Of a stretch of DNA of 48,001 nucleotides, positions 19,366 to 28,167 are shown piece after piece (the stretch's first letter is position 1; each line of letters begins with the position of its first letter). The stretch is from Candidatus Dorea intestinavium. GTDB taxonomy: Bacteria; Bacillota; Clostridia; Lachnospirales; Lachnospiraceae. The stretch is from NCBI GenBank assembly GCA_019113475.1, contig DXHJ01000175.1:1-48001 (forward strand). The letters run 5' to 3'. Made by a program: the position numbers and the translations under genes. Under the pieces are notes generated by a model. That model did no database searches and was not told the origin of the DNA. It saw only the letters and a list, made by a program, of their open reading frames with translations.

Positions 19366-19796
19366 TCCTACATCAGTCTGTTCATCACTCTAACCAAAAA
19401 TTTCTATTTCTTTTTCAGTTGACACCCAAATCCTCCTATCTATACTTGAGATGCTAATCTGGCATTTCAAGTTTATGTTTGCCTTCTAACAGCGAACATT
19501 AATATCTTTTATCTATCATCTAAGCAGCTCCAAATAAAACCAATACCGTAGAATACTTAATTAGTATAAACAACTTCATCAAGAACATTATCATCTATAC
19601 TATACCAATTGAAGCATTTCTTATTTTGTTGCATTAAAATATTCTAAGGATAGCATCAAATTTTAGATTATTACACTATGGGAAAATAAGGATAGTAAAA
19701 GATTTACAAATGAATAATTAAGATTTGTTTAGATAAGGCCTATAGATTTTTTATTGAATATGTATTTAATGTTGAAGAATTTCTATCTTTTTTAAA

Positions 19797-19868
19797 CGTT
19801 CCCTGCAGGAATCGAACCTGCACTTGATCCTTAGGAGGGATCCGTAATATCCATTTTACTAAGGGAAC
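19797..19868 (-). tRNA. tRNA-Arg (anticodon CCT)
   Basis: Minus strand GTTCCCT-TA-GTAA..TTAC-G-GATCC CTCCTAA GGATC-AAGT-GCAGG TTCGATT CCTGC-AGGGAAC-G folds as a cloverleaf; anticodon CCT; no encoded CCA. Confidence 0.9.
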
Positions 19869-19892
19869 AACATGGCTATTATACTTTAAATT

Positions 19893-19924
19893 AATGGGAA
19901 TGTAAACCTCTTTACATTCCCATT
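19893..19924 (-). terminator. 14-bp perfect hairpin between the DUF3881-like gene and tRNA-Arg (terminator-like, weak T tract)
   Basis: aatgggaatgtaaa / tttacattcccatt with 4-nt loop, 11 bp downstream of the minus-strand gene end; the 3' tail (ttaatttaaag) is not a strong T-run. Confidence 0.45.
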
Positions 19925-19934
19925 TCTATGGCTA

Positions 19935-20813
19935 TTACCTAAAGTGAATCTTGCCTTGGAGCCACACATCACCTTTGAATCGGCGTCCTACTAAAGGCAC
20001 TCCAGTTAACTTATCCTTGGGGATACAAACATCAAAGTTTAAGCCATTAACATCAAGGCTTAAGATATAAAGCTTTGCTTTCGAGAATTCGTTTTCTACT
20101 AGCTGCATAGCCTTTATTTCGCCCATTATGGAGTAGCGGTCACATTCTATGCCATAAGGCATAATATAGGTGTCTACAATGCTTAAAACGTCTTCTGAGA
20201 CCAGTCTCTTAGAAACCTGTGAATACACATCCATATCTTCTAGCGTTAGGCTTTCAGCAGCTGCTGAGTCTCCACCTCTAGCCTCATTTAATAGTGACAT
20301 TCTATTTTTTGATTCTTCTTTAATACTCTTTCTTTGTTCCTCAGTTTTCTTAATGGGGAAAAGGACGGTGCCTTCATTACAAAGACCACTAATGGTAACA
20401 GAAGAATACTTAATCGTCTTCGTTCCCTTGTCTTTTTCTCTTAAATATTCCACTGAGTTTTGCAGTTTAAAGATAAGGCTAATGCCAATTTTAAAGTCTT
20501 CACAAATGCCTACATAATCTTCCCGATCCATTCTTCGCTCTACCACTACTTCTGAATAAGAAGTAATGCCAGTTCCATAAAAATAAGGATAATAGTATTC
20601 TTTCGTAAACATTTCATCGATATCCATATAACCACATAAGGCCATACCAATACCTGGGGCAAATTCCTTTTTAAATTCGCAAAAATCCCACTCTCTATCA
20701 ACGCCAATTAACTCATGATTGGTATAATTCCATTCAATGTGATTCACTAATTGATCTAATTTGGCTTTCGAAATCACTTTTCCAAAACCAATTGCTTCTA
20801 AATATTGATGCAT
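19935..20813 (-). CDS. Conserved hypothetical protein, DUF3881-like
   Basis: 292-aa intact ORF starting 'MHQYLEAIGFGKVISKAKLDQLV', tightly downstream of serS. Family name is from memory of similar Lachnospiraceae proteins. Confidence 0.6.
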   Translation of the reverse strand: MHQYLEAIGFGKVISKAKLDQLVNHIEWNYTNHELIGVDREWDFCEFKKEFAPGIGMALCGYMDIDEMFTKEYYYPYFYGTGITSYSEVVVERRMDREDYVGICEDFKIGISLIFKLQNSVEYLREKDKGTKTIKYSSVTISGLCNEGTVLFPIKKTEEQRKSIKEESKNRMSLLNEARGGDSAAAESLTLEDMDVYSQVSKRLVSEDVLSIVDTYIMPYGIECDRYSIMGEIKAMQLVENEFSKAKLYILSLDVNGLNFDVCIPKDKLTGVPLVGRRFKGDVWLQGKIHFR

Positions 20814-20822
20814 TTAATTCCT

Positions 20823-22109
20823 CTATTTCTTAGCTAATTGAGTAGCCCCTCCCATGTAAGGTCTTAAAGCCTCTGGAATAGCTACGCTTCCGTCTGCTTT
20901 TAAGTTATTTTCTAAGAATGCAATTAACATTCTCGGTGGTGCTACTACTGTGTTATTTAAGGTATGTGCGAAGTATCTGTCACCATTTTCTTCTTTAATC
21001 TTAATGCCAAGTCTTCTTGCTTGTGCATCTCCTAGATTTGAGCAACTTCCTACTTCAAAGTATTTTTGTTGTCTTGGTGACCAAGCTTCTACGTCACAAG
21101 ATTTTACTTTTAAGTCAGCAAGATCGCCAGAGCAGCACTCTAATGTTCTTACTGGGATATCCAAAGTTCTAAAGAAATCTACGGTGTTTTTCCACAAAAC
21201 ATCATAGTATTTCTTGCTATCTTCTGGTTTACAAACAACGATCATTTCTTGTTTTTCAAATTGGTGAATACGGTAAACGCCTCTTTCTTCAATACCGTGA
21301 GCTCCTTTTTCTTTTCTAAAGCAAGGAGAATAGCTAGTAAGTGTTTGTGGCACTTCACTTTCTTCTAAAGTAGTATTGATGAATTTACCAATCATCGAGT
21401 GTTCACTGGTACCGATTAGGTAAAGATCCTCACCCTCGATTTTATACATCATCGCATCCATTTCAGCAAAGCTCATAACTCCTGTTACTACTTCACTTCG
21501 AATCATATAAGGAGGAATACAATAAGTAAAGCCTCTATTAATCATAAAGTCTCTAGCATAAGCTAAAACAGCAGAGTGAAGTCTGGCAATATCACCCATT
21601 AGGTAATAGAAACCATTACCTGCTACCTTGCCAGCACTTTTAAGGTCAATACCATTAAAAGATTCCATAATATCGGTGTGATAAGGTACTTCATAATCAG
21701 GCACTACAGGTTCACCAAATCTTTCGATTTCTACATTTTGTGTATCATCTTTGCCAATTGGTACAGAGGGGTCAATGATATTTGGAATAATCATCATATT
21801 GGTTTTGATTTTTTCTTCTACTTCTTTTTCTCTAGCTGATAATTCTTCAATCTTTGTAGCATTTTTTGCTACTTCTTTTTTAACTTCTTCTGCTTCTTCT
21901 TTCTTACCGCTAGCCATTAAAGCGCCGATTTCTTTAGAAATCTTATTCTTGTTGGCACGAAGTTCTTCTACTTCTTGCTTAATCTCTCTATTTTCTTTAT
22001 CAAGTGCAAGAACTTCATCTACTAATGGTAATTTTTCATCTTGAAATTTTTTCTTAATGTTTTCCTTTACTGCATCTGGATTATTTCTTACAAATTTAAT
22101 GTCTAACAT
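20823..22109 (-). CDS. serS: Serine--tRNA ligase
   Basis: 'MLDIKFVRNNPDAVKENIKKK', coiled-coil arm, 'TSEHSMIGKF', 'SPCFRKEKGAHGIEERGVYRIHQFEKQEMIV', 'LNNTVVAPPRMLIAFLENN'. Confidence 0.97.
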   Translation of the reverse strand: MLDIKFVRNNPDAVKENIKKKFQDEKLPLVDEVLALDKENREIKQEVEELRANKNKISKEIGALMASGKKEEAEEVKKEVAKNATKIEELSAREKEVEEKIKTNMMIIPNIIDPSVPIGKDDTQNVEIERFGEPVVPDYEVPYHTDIMESFNGIDLKSAGKVAGNGFYYLMGDIARLHSAVLAYARDFMINRGFTYCIPPYMIRSEVVTGVMSFAEMDAMMYKIEGEDLYLIGTSEHSMIGKFINTTLEESEVPQTLTSYSPCFRKEKGAHGIEERGVYRIHQFEKQEMIVVCKPEDSKKYYDVLWKNTVDFFRTLDIPVRTLECCSGDLADLKVKSCDVEAWSPRQQKYFEVGSCSNLGDAQARRLGIKIKEENGDRYFAHTLNNTVVAPPRMLIAFLENNLKADGSVAIPEALRPYMGGATQLAKK

Positions 22110-22121
22110 GTTGTTACCTCC

Positions 22122-22691
22122 CTATTTATCCTTTTTTTCTTTTTTTTCTTTTTTGTCTTTTTTATCTTTTTCGTCTGTTTCTTTTACTTTAAAGTTAACG
22201 CTAAAAATAGCTTTATCTAATGCTTCTGCTTCTTCTTCTGCAAGTTCTACATAACTTCTTCCTTTAACAATTTCTTTAATATAAGTATAACAACCTTCAC
22301 GGCTGTGCATAACGTTCATAATAAAACCGTTGTCTTTTTCATCAAGCATAGCTAGTGCGAAACTTAATTTACCACCCATTTCATTAAAAGCATCATACTT
22401 CACTATGCCACTTTTTTGGAAGTTATTCGCGTTTTTACCAGAAAGGTTACGAATATCTTGTCTATTTTGTTTTACAGCACGAACAATGGTATCAACTTCT
22501 TCGAATTTACTCTTAAAACTTTCTTCTAGGGACTTGCCGTCCTTGTCCTTCATAAATGTACTATAACTATTTTTTAGTCGATTATAGTTCATTTGCAGTT
22601 TTACCAGATAAAATATCACACCTAATAAAACAACTGCAAGTATAATAAATAAGATCCCGGGATCTACATTTTTAAAGATTTTACTTTCCAT
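22122..22691 (-). CDS. DUF4446 family protein with Lys/Asp/Glu-rich C-terminal tail
   Basis: N-terminal TM segment, 'VRAVKQNRQDIRNLSGKNANNFQKSGIVKYDAFNEMGGKLSFALAMLDEKDNGFIMNVMHSREGCYTYIKEIVKG' typical of DUF4446 proteins next to parB. Confidence 0.85.
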   Translation of the reverse strand: MESKIFKNVDPGILFIILAVVLLGVIFYLVKLQMNYNRLKNSYSTFMKDKDGKSLEESFKSKFEEVDTIVRAVKQNRQDIRNLSGKNANNFQKSGIVKYDAFNEMGGKLSFALAMLDEKDNGFIMNVMHSREGCYTYIKEIVKGRSYVELAEEEAEALDKAIFSVNFKVKETDEKDKKDKKEKKEKKDK

Positions 22692-22692
22692 A

Positions 22693-23601
22693 TTATTCCC
22701 CTTTTATACTAGTAATCATATCGAATAAGTGTTCGAACTCTGAATTTGAGTAGTATTCTATTTCAATTTTTCCTTTGCCATTGCCTTTTGCGTTAACCTT
22801 TACTTTAGTTCCCATAACTTCTTGCATCTTTTCTTCTAAGTCTTTAAACAAATAGGAATGGTCTTCTTTTGCTTTTTTATCCTCTTTTTTAGGATTTTTA
22901 AGGCTTTTTACTAACTTTTCTATTTCTCTAACGCTAAGTTTCTCATCAAAAACGCGGTTTGCTAAGATATATTGCGATTCTTTATCATCAATAGCTAAAA
23001 GTGCTCGCGCATGACCGGTGGAGATCATGTCATCAATAATCATTTGCTGCACTCTTTCATCTAATTTTAAAAGTCGCATAGCATTAGTAACTGCTGTTCT
23101 ACTTTTAGAAACTCGCTCTGCTACTTCATCTTGTTTTAAATTGTGTTCTTCTAATAATTGTTTATAAGCAAGTGCTTCTTCAATGGGGTTTAAGTCTTCT
23201 CTTTGGATATTTTCGATGATGGCATATTCCAAAGTTTCTAGATCTGTCAGGTCACGAATAATAGCTGGTATTTTCTTAATTCCAGCCATCTTAGATGCTC
23301 GCCAGCGGCGTTCGCCTGCGACGATTTGGTAATAATCATCCTTTTTATTTACCATAATGGGATAAATAACCCCTTTTAATTTAATGGACTCTGCTAATTC
23401 AATAATTCCATCTTCATTAAAGTTTTTTCTTGGTTGGTCCCTATTAGGCTCCACCTCATTTATATTTAGCATTACTACATTAGGTCCCGCTTCGCTGCTT
23501 TCTTTAACAGTAGTTGCTACTTCTTCTTTTTTCTCTCTAATATTTTTATTAGGTATCATGGAATCTAAGCCTTTGCCTAATCCTTTTCTTTTCACCGCCA
23601 T
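22693..23601 (-). CDS. parB: ParB/Spo0J chromosome-partitioning protein
   Basis: 'RKGLGKGLDSMIPN', 'PNRDQPRKNF', 'YQIVAGERRWRASKMAGI', 'AIIENIQREDLNPIEEA', HTH 'LKQDEVAERVSKSRTAVTNAMRLLKL', 'GHARALLAI'. Confidence 0.96.
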   Translation of the reverse strand: MAVKRKGLGKGLDSMIPNKNIREKKEEVATTVKESSEAGPNVVMLNINEVEPNRDQPRKNFNEDGIIELAESIKLKGVIYPIMVNKKDDYYQIVAGERRWRASKMAGIKKIPAIIRDLTDLETLEYAIIENIQREDLNPIEEALAYKQLLEEHNLKQDEVAERVSKSRTAVTNAMRLLKLDERVQQMIIDDMISTGHARALLAIDDKESQYILANRVFDEKLSVREIEKLVKSLKNPKKEDKKAKEDHSYLFKDLEEKMQEVMGTKVKVNAKGNGKGKIEIEYYSNSEFEHLFDMITSIKGE

Positions 23602-23605
23602 TAAT

Positions 23606-24370
23606 CTATTTCTCCATTTCTATAACTTCTTTTGCCAGCTCTCTATAACTTTTTGCACCTGAGGAAGCAGAATCATAGAGGTTAATAGGTAAACCATAAC
23701 TAGGTGCTTCAGCAAGTCTTATATTCCTTGGGATAATTGTATTGAAGATATTTTGGTCTATATTTTCTCTAACATTTTCTACTACTTGTAAGGAAAGATT
23801 TGTTCTTGCATCATACATCGTAAAAACAACTCCTTCAAACTCTAACTCCGGATTTAATCTTTCTCTAACTAAATCAACCGTGTAAAGCAGTTGACTAAGT
23901 CCTTCTAGTGCGTAATATTCACACTGAATTGGCACAAGAACAGAGTTAGCAGTTGTTAAAGCATTTATTGTCAATAAGCTAAGAGAAGGAGGGCAATCAA
24001 TAATGATGAAGTCATATTCATCTTTTACTTTTGCTATCCCTTCTCGAATAATGTATTCTTTATCATTAATACCGATTAGTTCAATCTCTGCAGCTGATAA
24101 ATTTATATTAGAAGGTAATATATCTAGATTTTCCGTGGCATTTTTTACTACTATTTCATCAAACTCAGCGTCGCCGATAATTAGATCATAAACAGACTTT
24201 TCTACTTCCATCTTGTCTATACCTAAGCCACTGGTCATATTTCCTTGGGGATCCATATCGATTCCAAGCACTTTTTTCCCTTGTTCCGCTAAACATGCAG
24301 CCAAATTAATAGAGGTGGTTGTTTTACCAACTCCCCCCTTTTGATTAGCGATAGCTATAGCTCTTCCCAT
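23606..24370 (-). CDS. parA: ParA/Soj chromosome-partitioning ATPase
   Basis: 'MGRAIAIANQKGGVGKTTTSINLAACLAEQGKKVLGIDMDPQGNMTSGLG', 'IIIDCPPSLSLLTINAL', 'IPRNIRLAEAPSYG'. The start at 24370 (GGTGATAAAA upstream) fits better than the longer ORF start at 24418. Confidence 0.96.
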   Translation of the reverse strand: MGRAIAIANQKGGVGKTTTSINLAACLAEQGKKVLGIDMDPQGNMTSGLGIDKMEVEKSVYDLIIGDAEFDEIVVKNATENLDILPSNINLSAAEIELIGINDKEYIIREGIAKVKDEYDFIIIDCPPSLSLLTINALTTANSVLVPIQCEYYALEGLSQLLYTVDLVRERLNPELEFEGVVFTMYDARTNLSLQVVENVRENIDQNIFNTIIPRNIRLAEAPSYGLPINLYDSASSGAKSYRELAKEVIEMEK

Positions 24371-24433
24371 TTTTATCACCTTTCCAATCGTATTGAATCT
24401 AATTATACCATTTTTCACTAATTATATCTACAA

Positions 24434-24449
24434 TGTTTCACGTGAAACA
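24434..24449. promoter_or_regulatory. parS centromere site (copy 1)
   Basis: Exact TGTTTCACGTGAAACA, embedded in a 22-bp palindrome CAATGTTTCACGTGAAACATTG (24431-24452). Confidence 0.97.
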
Positions 24450-24472
24450 TTGAGTTAATTAACTTTTAAGAA

Positions 24473-24488
24473 TGTTTCACGTGAAACA
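24473..24488. promoter_or_regulatory. parS centromere site (copy 2)
   Basis: Exact TGTTTCACGTGAAACA, embedded in a 26-bp palindrome AAGAATGTTTCACGTGAAACATTCTT (24468-24493). Confidence 0.97.
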
Positions 24489-24556
24489 TTCTTTTACACT
24501 ATGAATTAAAAGGTAATTATAGTATAATAATAACATAATTAAGTAGGAGGTTTATT

Positions 24557-25510
24557 ATGAATTGGAAAAAGAAATTTGCGCTAATTTCAACTTTTACAGG
24601 TGCTGTCGCTTGCACGACTGCTACAATTAATCGTATCGTTTCTTTTAACGCTAGCAAAGAAAATATATTATATAGATCATCAGGTTTTTATTATTCCTGG
24701 AAGTTTGGAAAGATTTTTTATAAGAAAATTGGTATTGGTAAGCCTTTATTATTAATTCATGATTTACAAGCTTTTTCTTCCCATGAAGAATGGGAAGAGG
24801 TAATTAATGAATTAGCTAAAAAGCACACTGTTTATGCTATCGACTTATTAGGTTGTGGACGTTCAGAAAAGCCGAATATTTTGTATACCAACTACTTATA
24901 CGTTCAACTATTAAATGATTTTATTAAGCAGGTCATTGGTTCTAAAACCGATGTTATTTCGATGGGAGAATCTTCATCTTTTGTTTTAGCTACTTCTCAC
25001 AATAATCCTGAATTAATTAATAAGATTATTATGGTCAGTCCCAAAAGCATAGATGATTTATCACAAATACCCGATCGTCGATCTAAGACTTCTTCCTGGT
25101 TAATCAATTTACCACTTGTTGGTACCTTCCTATATCACATTCTAATGCGAAAGAAATGTATCGGCAATTATTTTAATAAGGAATACTTCTTTAAATCAGA
25201 CAGTTATACGAAAGCTATGTTAAATAAGAGTTTTGAAGCAGCCCATACAGATTCTTCCAAAGCAAAACATTTACATTCCAGTATCATTGGCCAATATACA
25301 ACTGTCCAATTAAATAGTTTTCTTAAAAAATTAAATAATAGTATTTATATTATCTCTGGGGATAAGTTCTTTGAAAATAGAGCCATTCAAAAAGAGTATC
25401 AAGAAAACCTACCTTCTATTGAAGGAGTGATTATTGATAATTGTGGTAACCTACCACAAATGAATCAACCGGTTGAATTTATTGAACATACTGAGTTATT
25501 CTTATCTTAA
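24557..25510 (+). CDS. Alpha/beta-hydrolase-fold protein with atypical active-site residues, predicted N-terminal membrane anchor
   Basis: 'KPLLLIHDLQAFSSHEEWEEVINELAKKHTVYAIDLLGCGRSEKP' and 'DVISMGESSSFVLATSH' nucleophile-elbow region; the usual C-terminal GHxP motif reads 'CGNLPQMNQPVEF'. Confidence 0.8.
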   Translation: MNWKKKFALISTFTGAVACTTATINRIVSFNASKENILYRSSGFYYSWKFGKIFYKKIGIGKPLLLIHDLQAFSSHEEWEEVINELAKKHTVYAIDLLGCGRSEKPNILYTNYLYVQLLNDFIKQVIGSKTDVISMGESSSFVLATSHNNPELINKIIMVSPKSIDDLSQIPDRRSKTSSWLINLPLVGTFLYHILMRKKCIGNYFNKEYFFKSDSYTKAMLNKSFEAAHTDSSKAKHLHSSIIGQYTTVQLNSFLKKLNNSIYIISGDKFFENRAIQKEYQENLPSIEGVIIDNCGNLPQMNQPVEFIEHTELFLS

Positions 25511-25520
25511 TAAAAAATAA

Positions 25521-25556
25521 GCCGTTATTAACAATTGTTAATAACGGCCTTTTTTA
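25521..25556. terminator. Bidirectional Rho-independent terminator between the hydrolase-like gene and rsmG
   Basis: gccgttattaacaattgttaataacggc stem with T-run on plus (cttttttat) and T-run on minus (ttattttttatt); it abuts the rsmG stop codon. Confidence 0.8.
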
Positions 25557-26261
25557 TAAAGGTTTCTTCCCCGGTAACGGGGCTTTTCTGGGGTATTTTT
25601 TTTCGGTTTTTCGTATTTTTTCAATCACCGGAATACTTCTTTTAATATCTGTATCAGGTAATTCAAAATATCTTATTTTTTTTACCTTACCCCCTAATAT
25701 TTTAATGGCTTTTTCACTATTAGCCATTTCTTCGTTAATATCTCCCGCTTTATAAGGGGCAAAGATACCGCCAACCTTAATAAAAGGTAGGGAATACTCA
25801 CTTAATGTGGATAAGTTAGCTACGGCTCTAGAAACACAAAGGTCATATCTTTCCCGGTAGTTTTTATCCACGCCGAAATCTTCTGCTCTACCATGGATAG
25901 TAAGAACATGATCTAGTTCTAAGTCAGTAATCACTTCATTTAAGAAATTAATTCTTTTATTTAAAGAGTCTAATAAGGCAACCTTTAGGTGAGGATAGAC
26001 GATTTTTAGAGGAATTCCTGGAAAGCCAGCACCCGTGCCAATATCGATGACTGATTTTACTTTATTCATCTCGATAATATCGGCTACGGCTAAGCTATCA
26101 ATAAAATGTTTGGTAATAACCTCATCATACTGCGTAATGGCTGTAAGGTTAATCTTCTCATTCCAAGTTATTAATAACTCATAATAATCTTGAAACTTTT
26201 TCCCCATTTCTGCTGTGAATTCTACATTTAGTTTTTCTACATATTCTTTTAATCTATTCAT
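25554..26261 (-). CDS. rsmG: 16S rRNA (guanine527-N7)-methyltransferase RsmG/GidB
   Basis: '[29 protein letters not shown]', '[40 protein letters not shown]', '[17 protein letters not shown]', '[13 protein letters not shown]'. Confidence 0.96.
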   Translation of the reverse strand: MNRLKEYVEKLNVEFTAEMGKKFQDYYELLITWNEKINLTAITQYDEVITKHFIDSLAVADIIEMNKVKSVIDIGTGAGFPGIPLKIVYPHLKVALLDSLNKRINFLNEVITDLELDHVLTIHGRAEDFGVDKNYRERYDLCVSRAVANLSTLSEYSLPFIKVGGIFAPYKAGDINEEMANSEKAIKILGGKVKKIRYFELPDTDIKRSIPVIEKIRKTEKKYPRKAPLPGKKPL

Positions 26262-28167
26262 GCTTTGCTCCAGTTAAATATACTAATAATACGGAAATAT
26301 CGGCTGGTGAAACCCCGGAAATACGACTAGCTTCCCCAATTGAGGCTGGCCTTAACTCTTTTAGTTTTTGGACGGCTTCTATTCTAAGGCTTCTTACTTG
26401 ATCATAGTCGATATCGCCAGGAATACGCTTTTTCTCCATCTTCTTAAACTGCACAACCTGTCTTTTTTGTCTTTCTAAGTAGCCTTCGTACTTAATATTA
26501 ATATTAACCTGCTCTCCTACAGTTTGAGCTAAGCCATCTGGTATTTCTGGACGTTCCTTATCAATATCTTTTAAACTTTCATAACTAAGTTCCGGTCTTC
26601 TAATTAATTCCTTTAAAGAAGCTCCCGAGTTAAGCGGTGTACTACCTAATTTTTGCAAGATTTCTTGCACTTCTTTTGTATTACCAATATGGGTTTTTTC
26701 TAGTCTTTCTACTTCTTCGGCAATATATTTTTCTTTATCTCGGAGTCTCCTAATCTCTTGATCGGAAACTAATCCTACTTCATACCCAATTTCACTTAGT
26801 CGTTGATCTGCATTATCCTGGCGTAAAAGTAGACGGTACTCAGCTCTAGAAGTCATCATACGATAAGGTTCATGACTTTCTTTCATCACTAAATCATCAA
26901 TTAAAACCCCAATATAAGCTTGGGAACGATCTAAAACAACGGCTTCTTTTCCTTGTAATTTTCTAGCGGCATTAATTCCTGCCATTAATCCTTGGGCGGC
27001 TGCTTCTTCATAACCAGAGCTACCATTAAACTGACCCCCACTAAAGAGACCGGCAATATCTTTAAATTCCAGCGAGTGTTTTAGTTGTCTAGCATCAATA
27101 CAATCGTATTCAATAGCATAGGCATTTCTCACAATCTTAGCGTGCTCTAAGCCTGGCACCGTGCGATACATTTCATATTGCACATCTTCAGGTAGAGAAC
27201 TACTCATGCCGGCCAGATACATTTCGTTAGTATCAAGGCCTTCTGGTTCGATAAAGACCTGGTGCCTCTTCTTATCGGCAAACTTAACCACCTTGTCTTC
27301 GATAGAAGGGCAATATCTAGGTCCCGTTCCTTCAATCGCACCACTAAAAAGTGGGGAACGATCTAGGTTATTACGAATAATCTCATGAGTTTCTTCATTG
27401 GTATAAGTAAGCCAGCAAGATACTTGATCAATTTGGGCATCAGCTGGATTAGTAGAAAAGGAAAAAGGTACCACTACTTCATCGCCCTTTTCTTCATGTA
27501 GCTTACTAAAATCAACACTTCTCTTATCTACTCTGGCCGGAGTACCGGTCTTAAAACGGTTTAATTTAATGCCTAAATCTTTTAAGGAATCGGTTAAATA
27601 ATTAGCCGCTTGTAGGCCATTAGGGCCGGTGTTAGTTGCTACTTCACCGTAAACGCATTTTGCTTGTAAGTAAGTACCAGTGCACAGTATTACCGCGTCG
27701 CAGTAGTACTTTCCTGAAGAGATGGTTTCAATACCAATAATTTTATTGTCTTTGGTTAAAAGCTTTGCTACTTCCGTTTGCTTAATTTCTAAGTTTTCTT
27801 GATTTTCTAATACCCGTTTCATATTTTTTGTATAAAGAGCTTTATCTGCCTGAGCTCTTAGGGAGTGAACGGCAGGGCCTTTGGATTTATTGAGCATCTT
27901 AGACTGAATAAAAGAGGCATCAATGTTCTTACCCATTTGCCCTCCTAAGGCGTCAATTTCCCGCACCAAATGGCCTTTTGAACTTCCCCCAATATTGGGG
28001 TTACAAGGCATTAAGGCAATACTTTCAATACTAACAGTAAACATGAGGGTGCGCATGCCAAGTCTGGCGCTAGCAAGGGCTGCCTCGCAGCCTGCGTGTC
28101 CACCTCCAATGACGATTACATCATATTTATCTTTATTTTCCCATACAGAATTTTCTAAAAATTTCAT
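26254..28167 (-). CDS. mnmG: tRNA uridine-5-carboxymethylaminomethyl modification enzyme MnmG/GidA
   Basis: '[30 protein letters not shown]', '[24 protein letters not shown]', '[11 protein letters not shown]', '[15 protein letters not shown]', '[21 protein letters not shown]'. Confidence 0.97.
   Translation of the reverse strand: MKFLENSVWENKDKYDVIVIGGGHAGCEAALASARLGMRTLMFTVSIESIALMPCNPNIGGSSKGHLVREIDALGGQMGKNIDASFIQSKMLNKSKGPAVHSLRAQADKALYTKNMKRVLENQENLEIKQTEVAKLLTKDNKIIGIETISSGKYYCDAVILCTGTYLQAKCVYGEVATNTGPNGLQAANYLTDSLKDLGIKLNRFKTGTPARVDKRSVDFSKLHEEKGDEVVVPFSFSTNPADAQIDQVSCWLTYTNEETHEIIRNNLDRSPLFSGAIEGTGPRYCPSIEDKVVKFADKKRHQVFIEPEGLDTNEMYLAGMSSSLPEDVQYEMYRTVPGLEHAKIVRNAYAIEYDCIDARQLKHSLEFKDIAGLFSGGQFNGSSGYEEAAAQGLMAGINAARKLQGKEAVVLDRSQAYIGVLIDDLVMKESHEPYRMMTSRAEYRLLLRQDNADQRLSEIGYEVGLVSDQEIRRLRDKEKYIAEEVERLEKTHIGNTKEVQEILQKLGSTPLNSGASLKELIRRPELSYESLKDIDKERPEIPDGLAQTVGEQVNINIKYEGYLERQKRQVVQFKKMEKKRIPGDIDYDQVRSLRIEAVQKLKELRPASIGEASRISGVSPADISVLLVYLTGAKHE

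Noticed and set aside
22110-22121. T-box leader upstream of serS
   Set aside because: Only 12 bp separate serS from the upstream co-oriented gene, leaving no room for a T-box.
22135-22165. T/C-rich simple repeat in the DUF4446 gene as a regulatory or phase-variable tract
   Set aside because: It encodes the KDKKEKKEKKDK tail; the repeat is imperfect and there is no evidence for phase variation.
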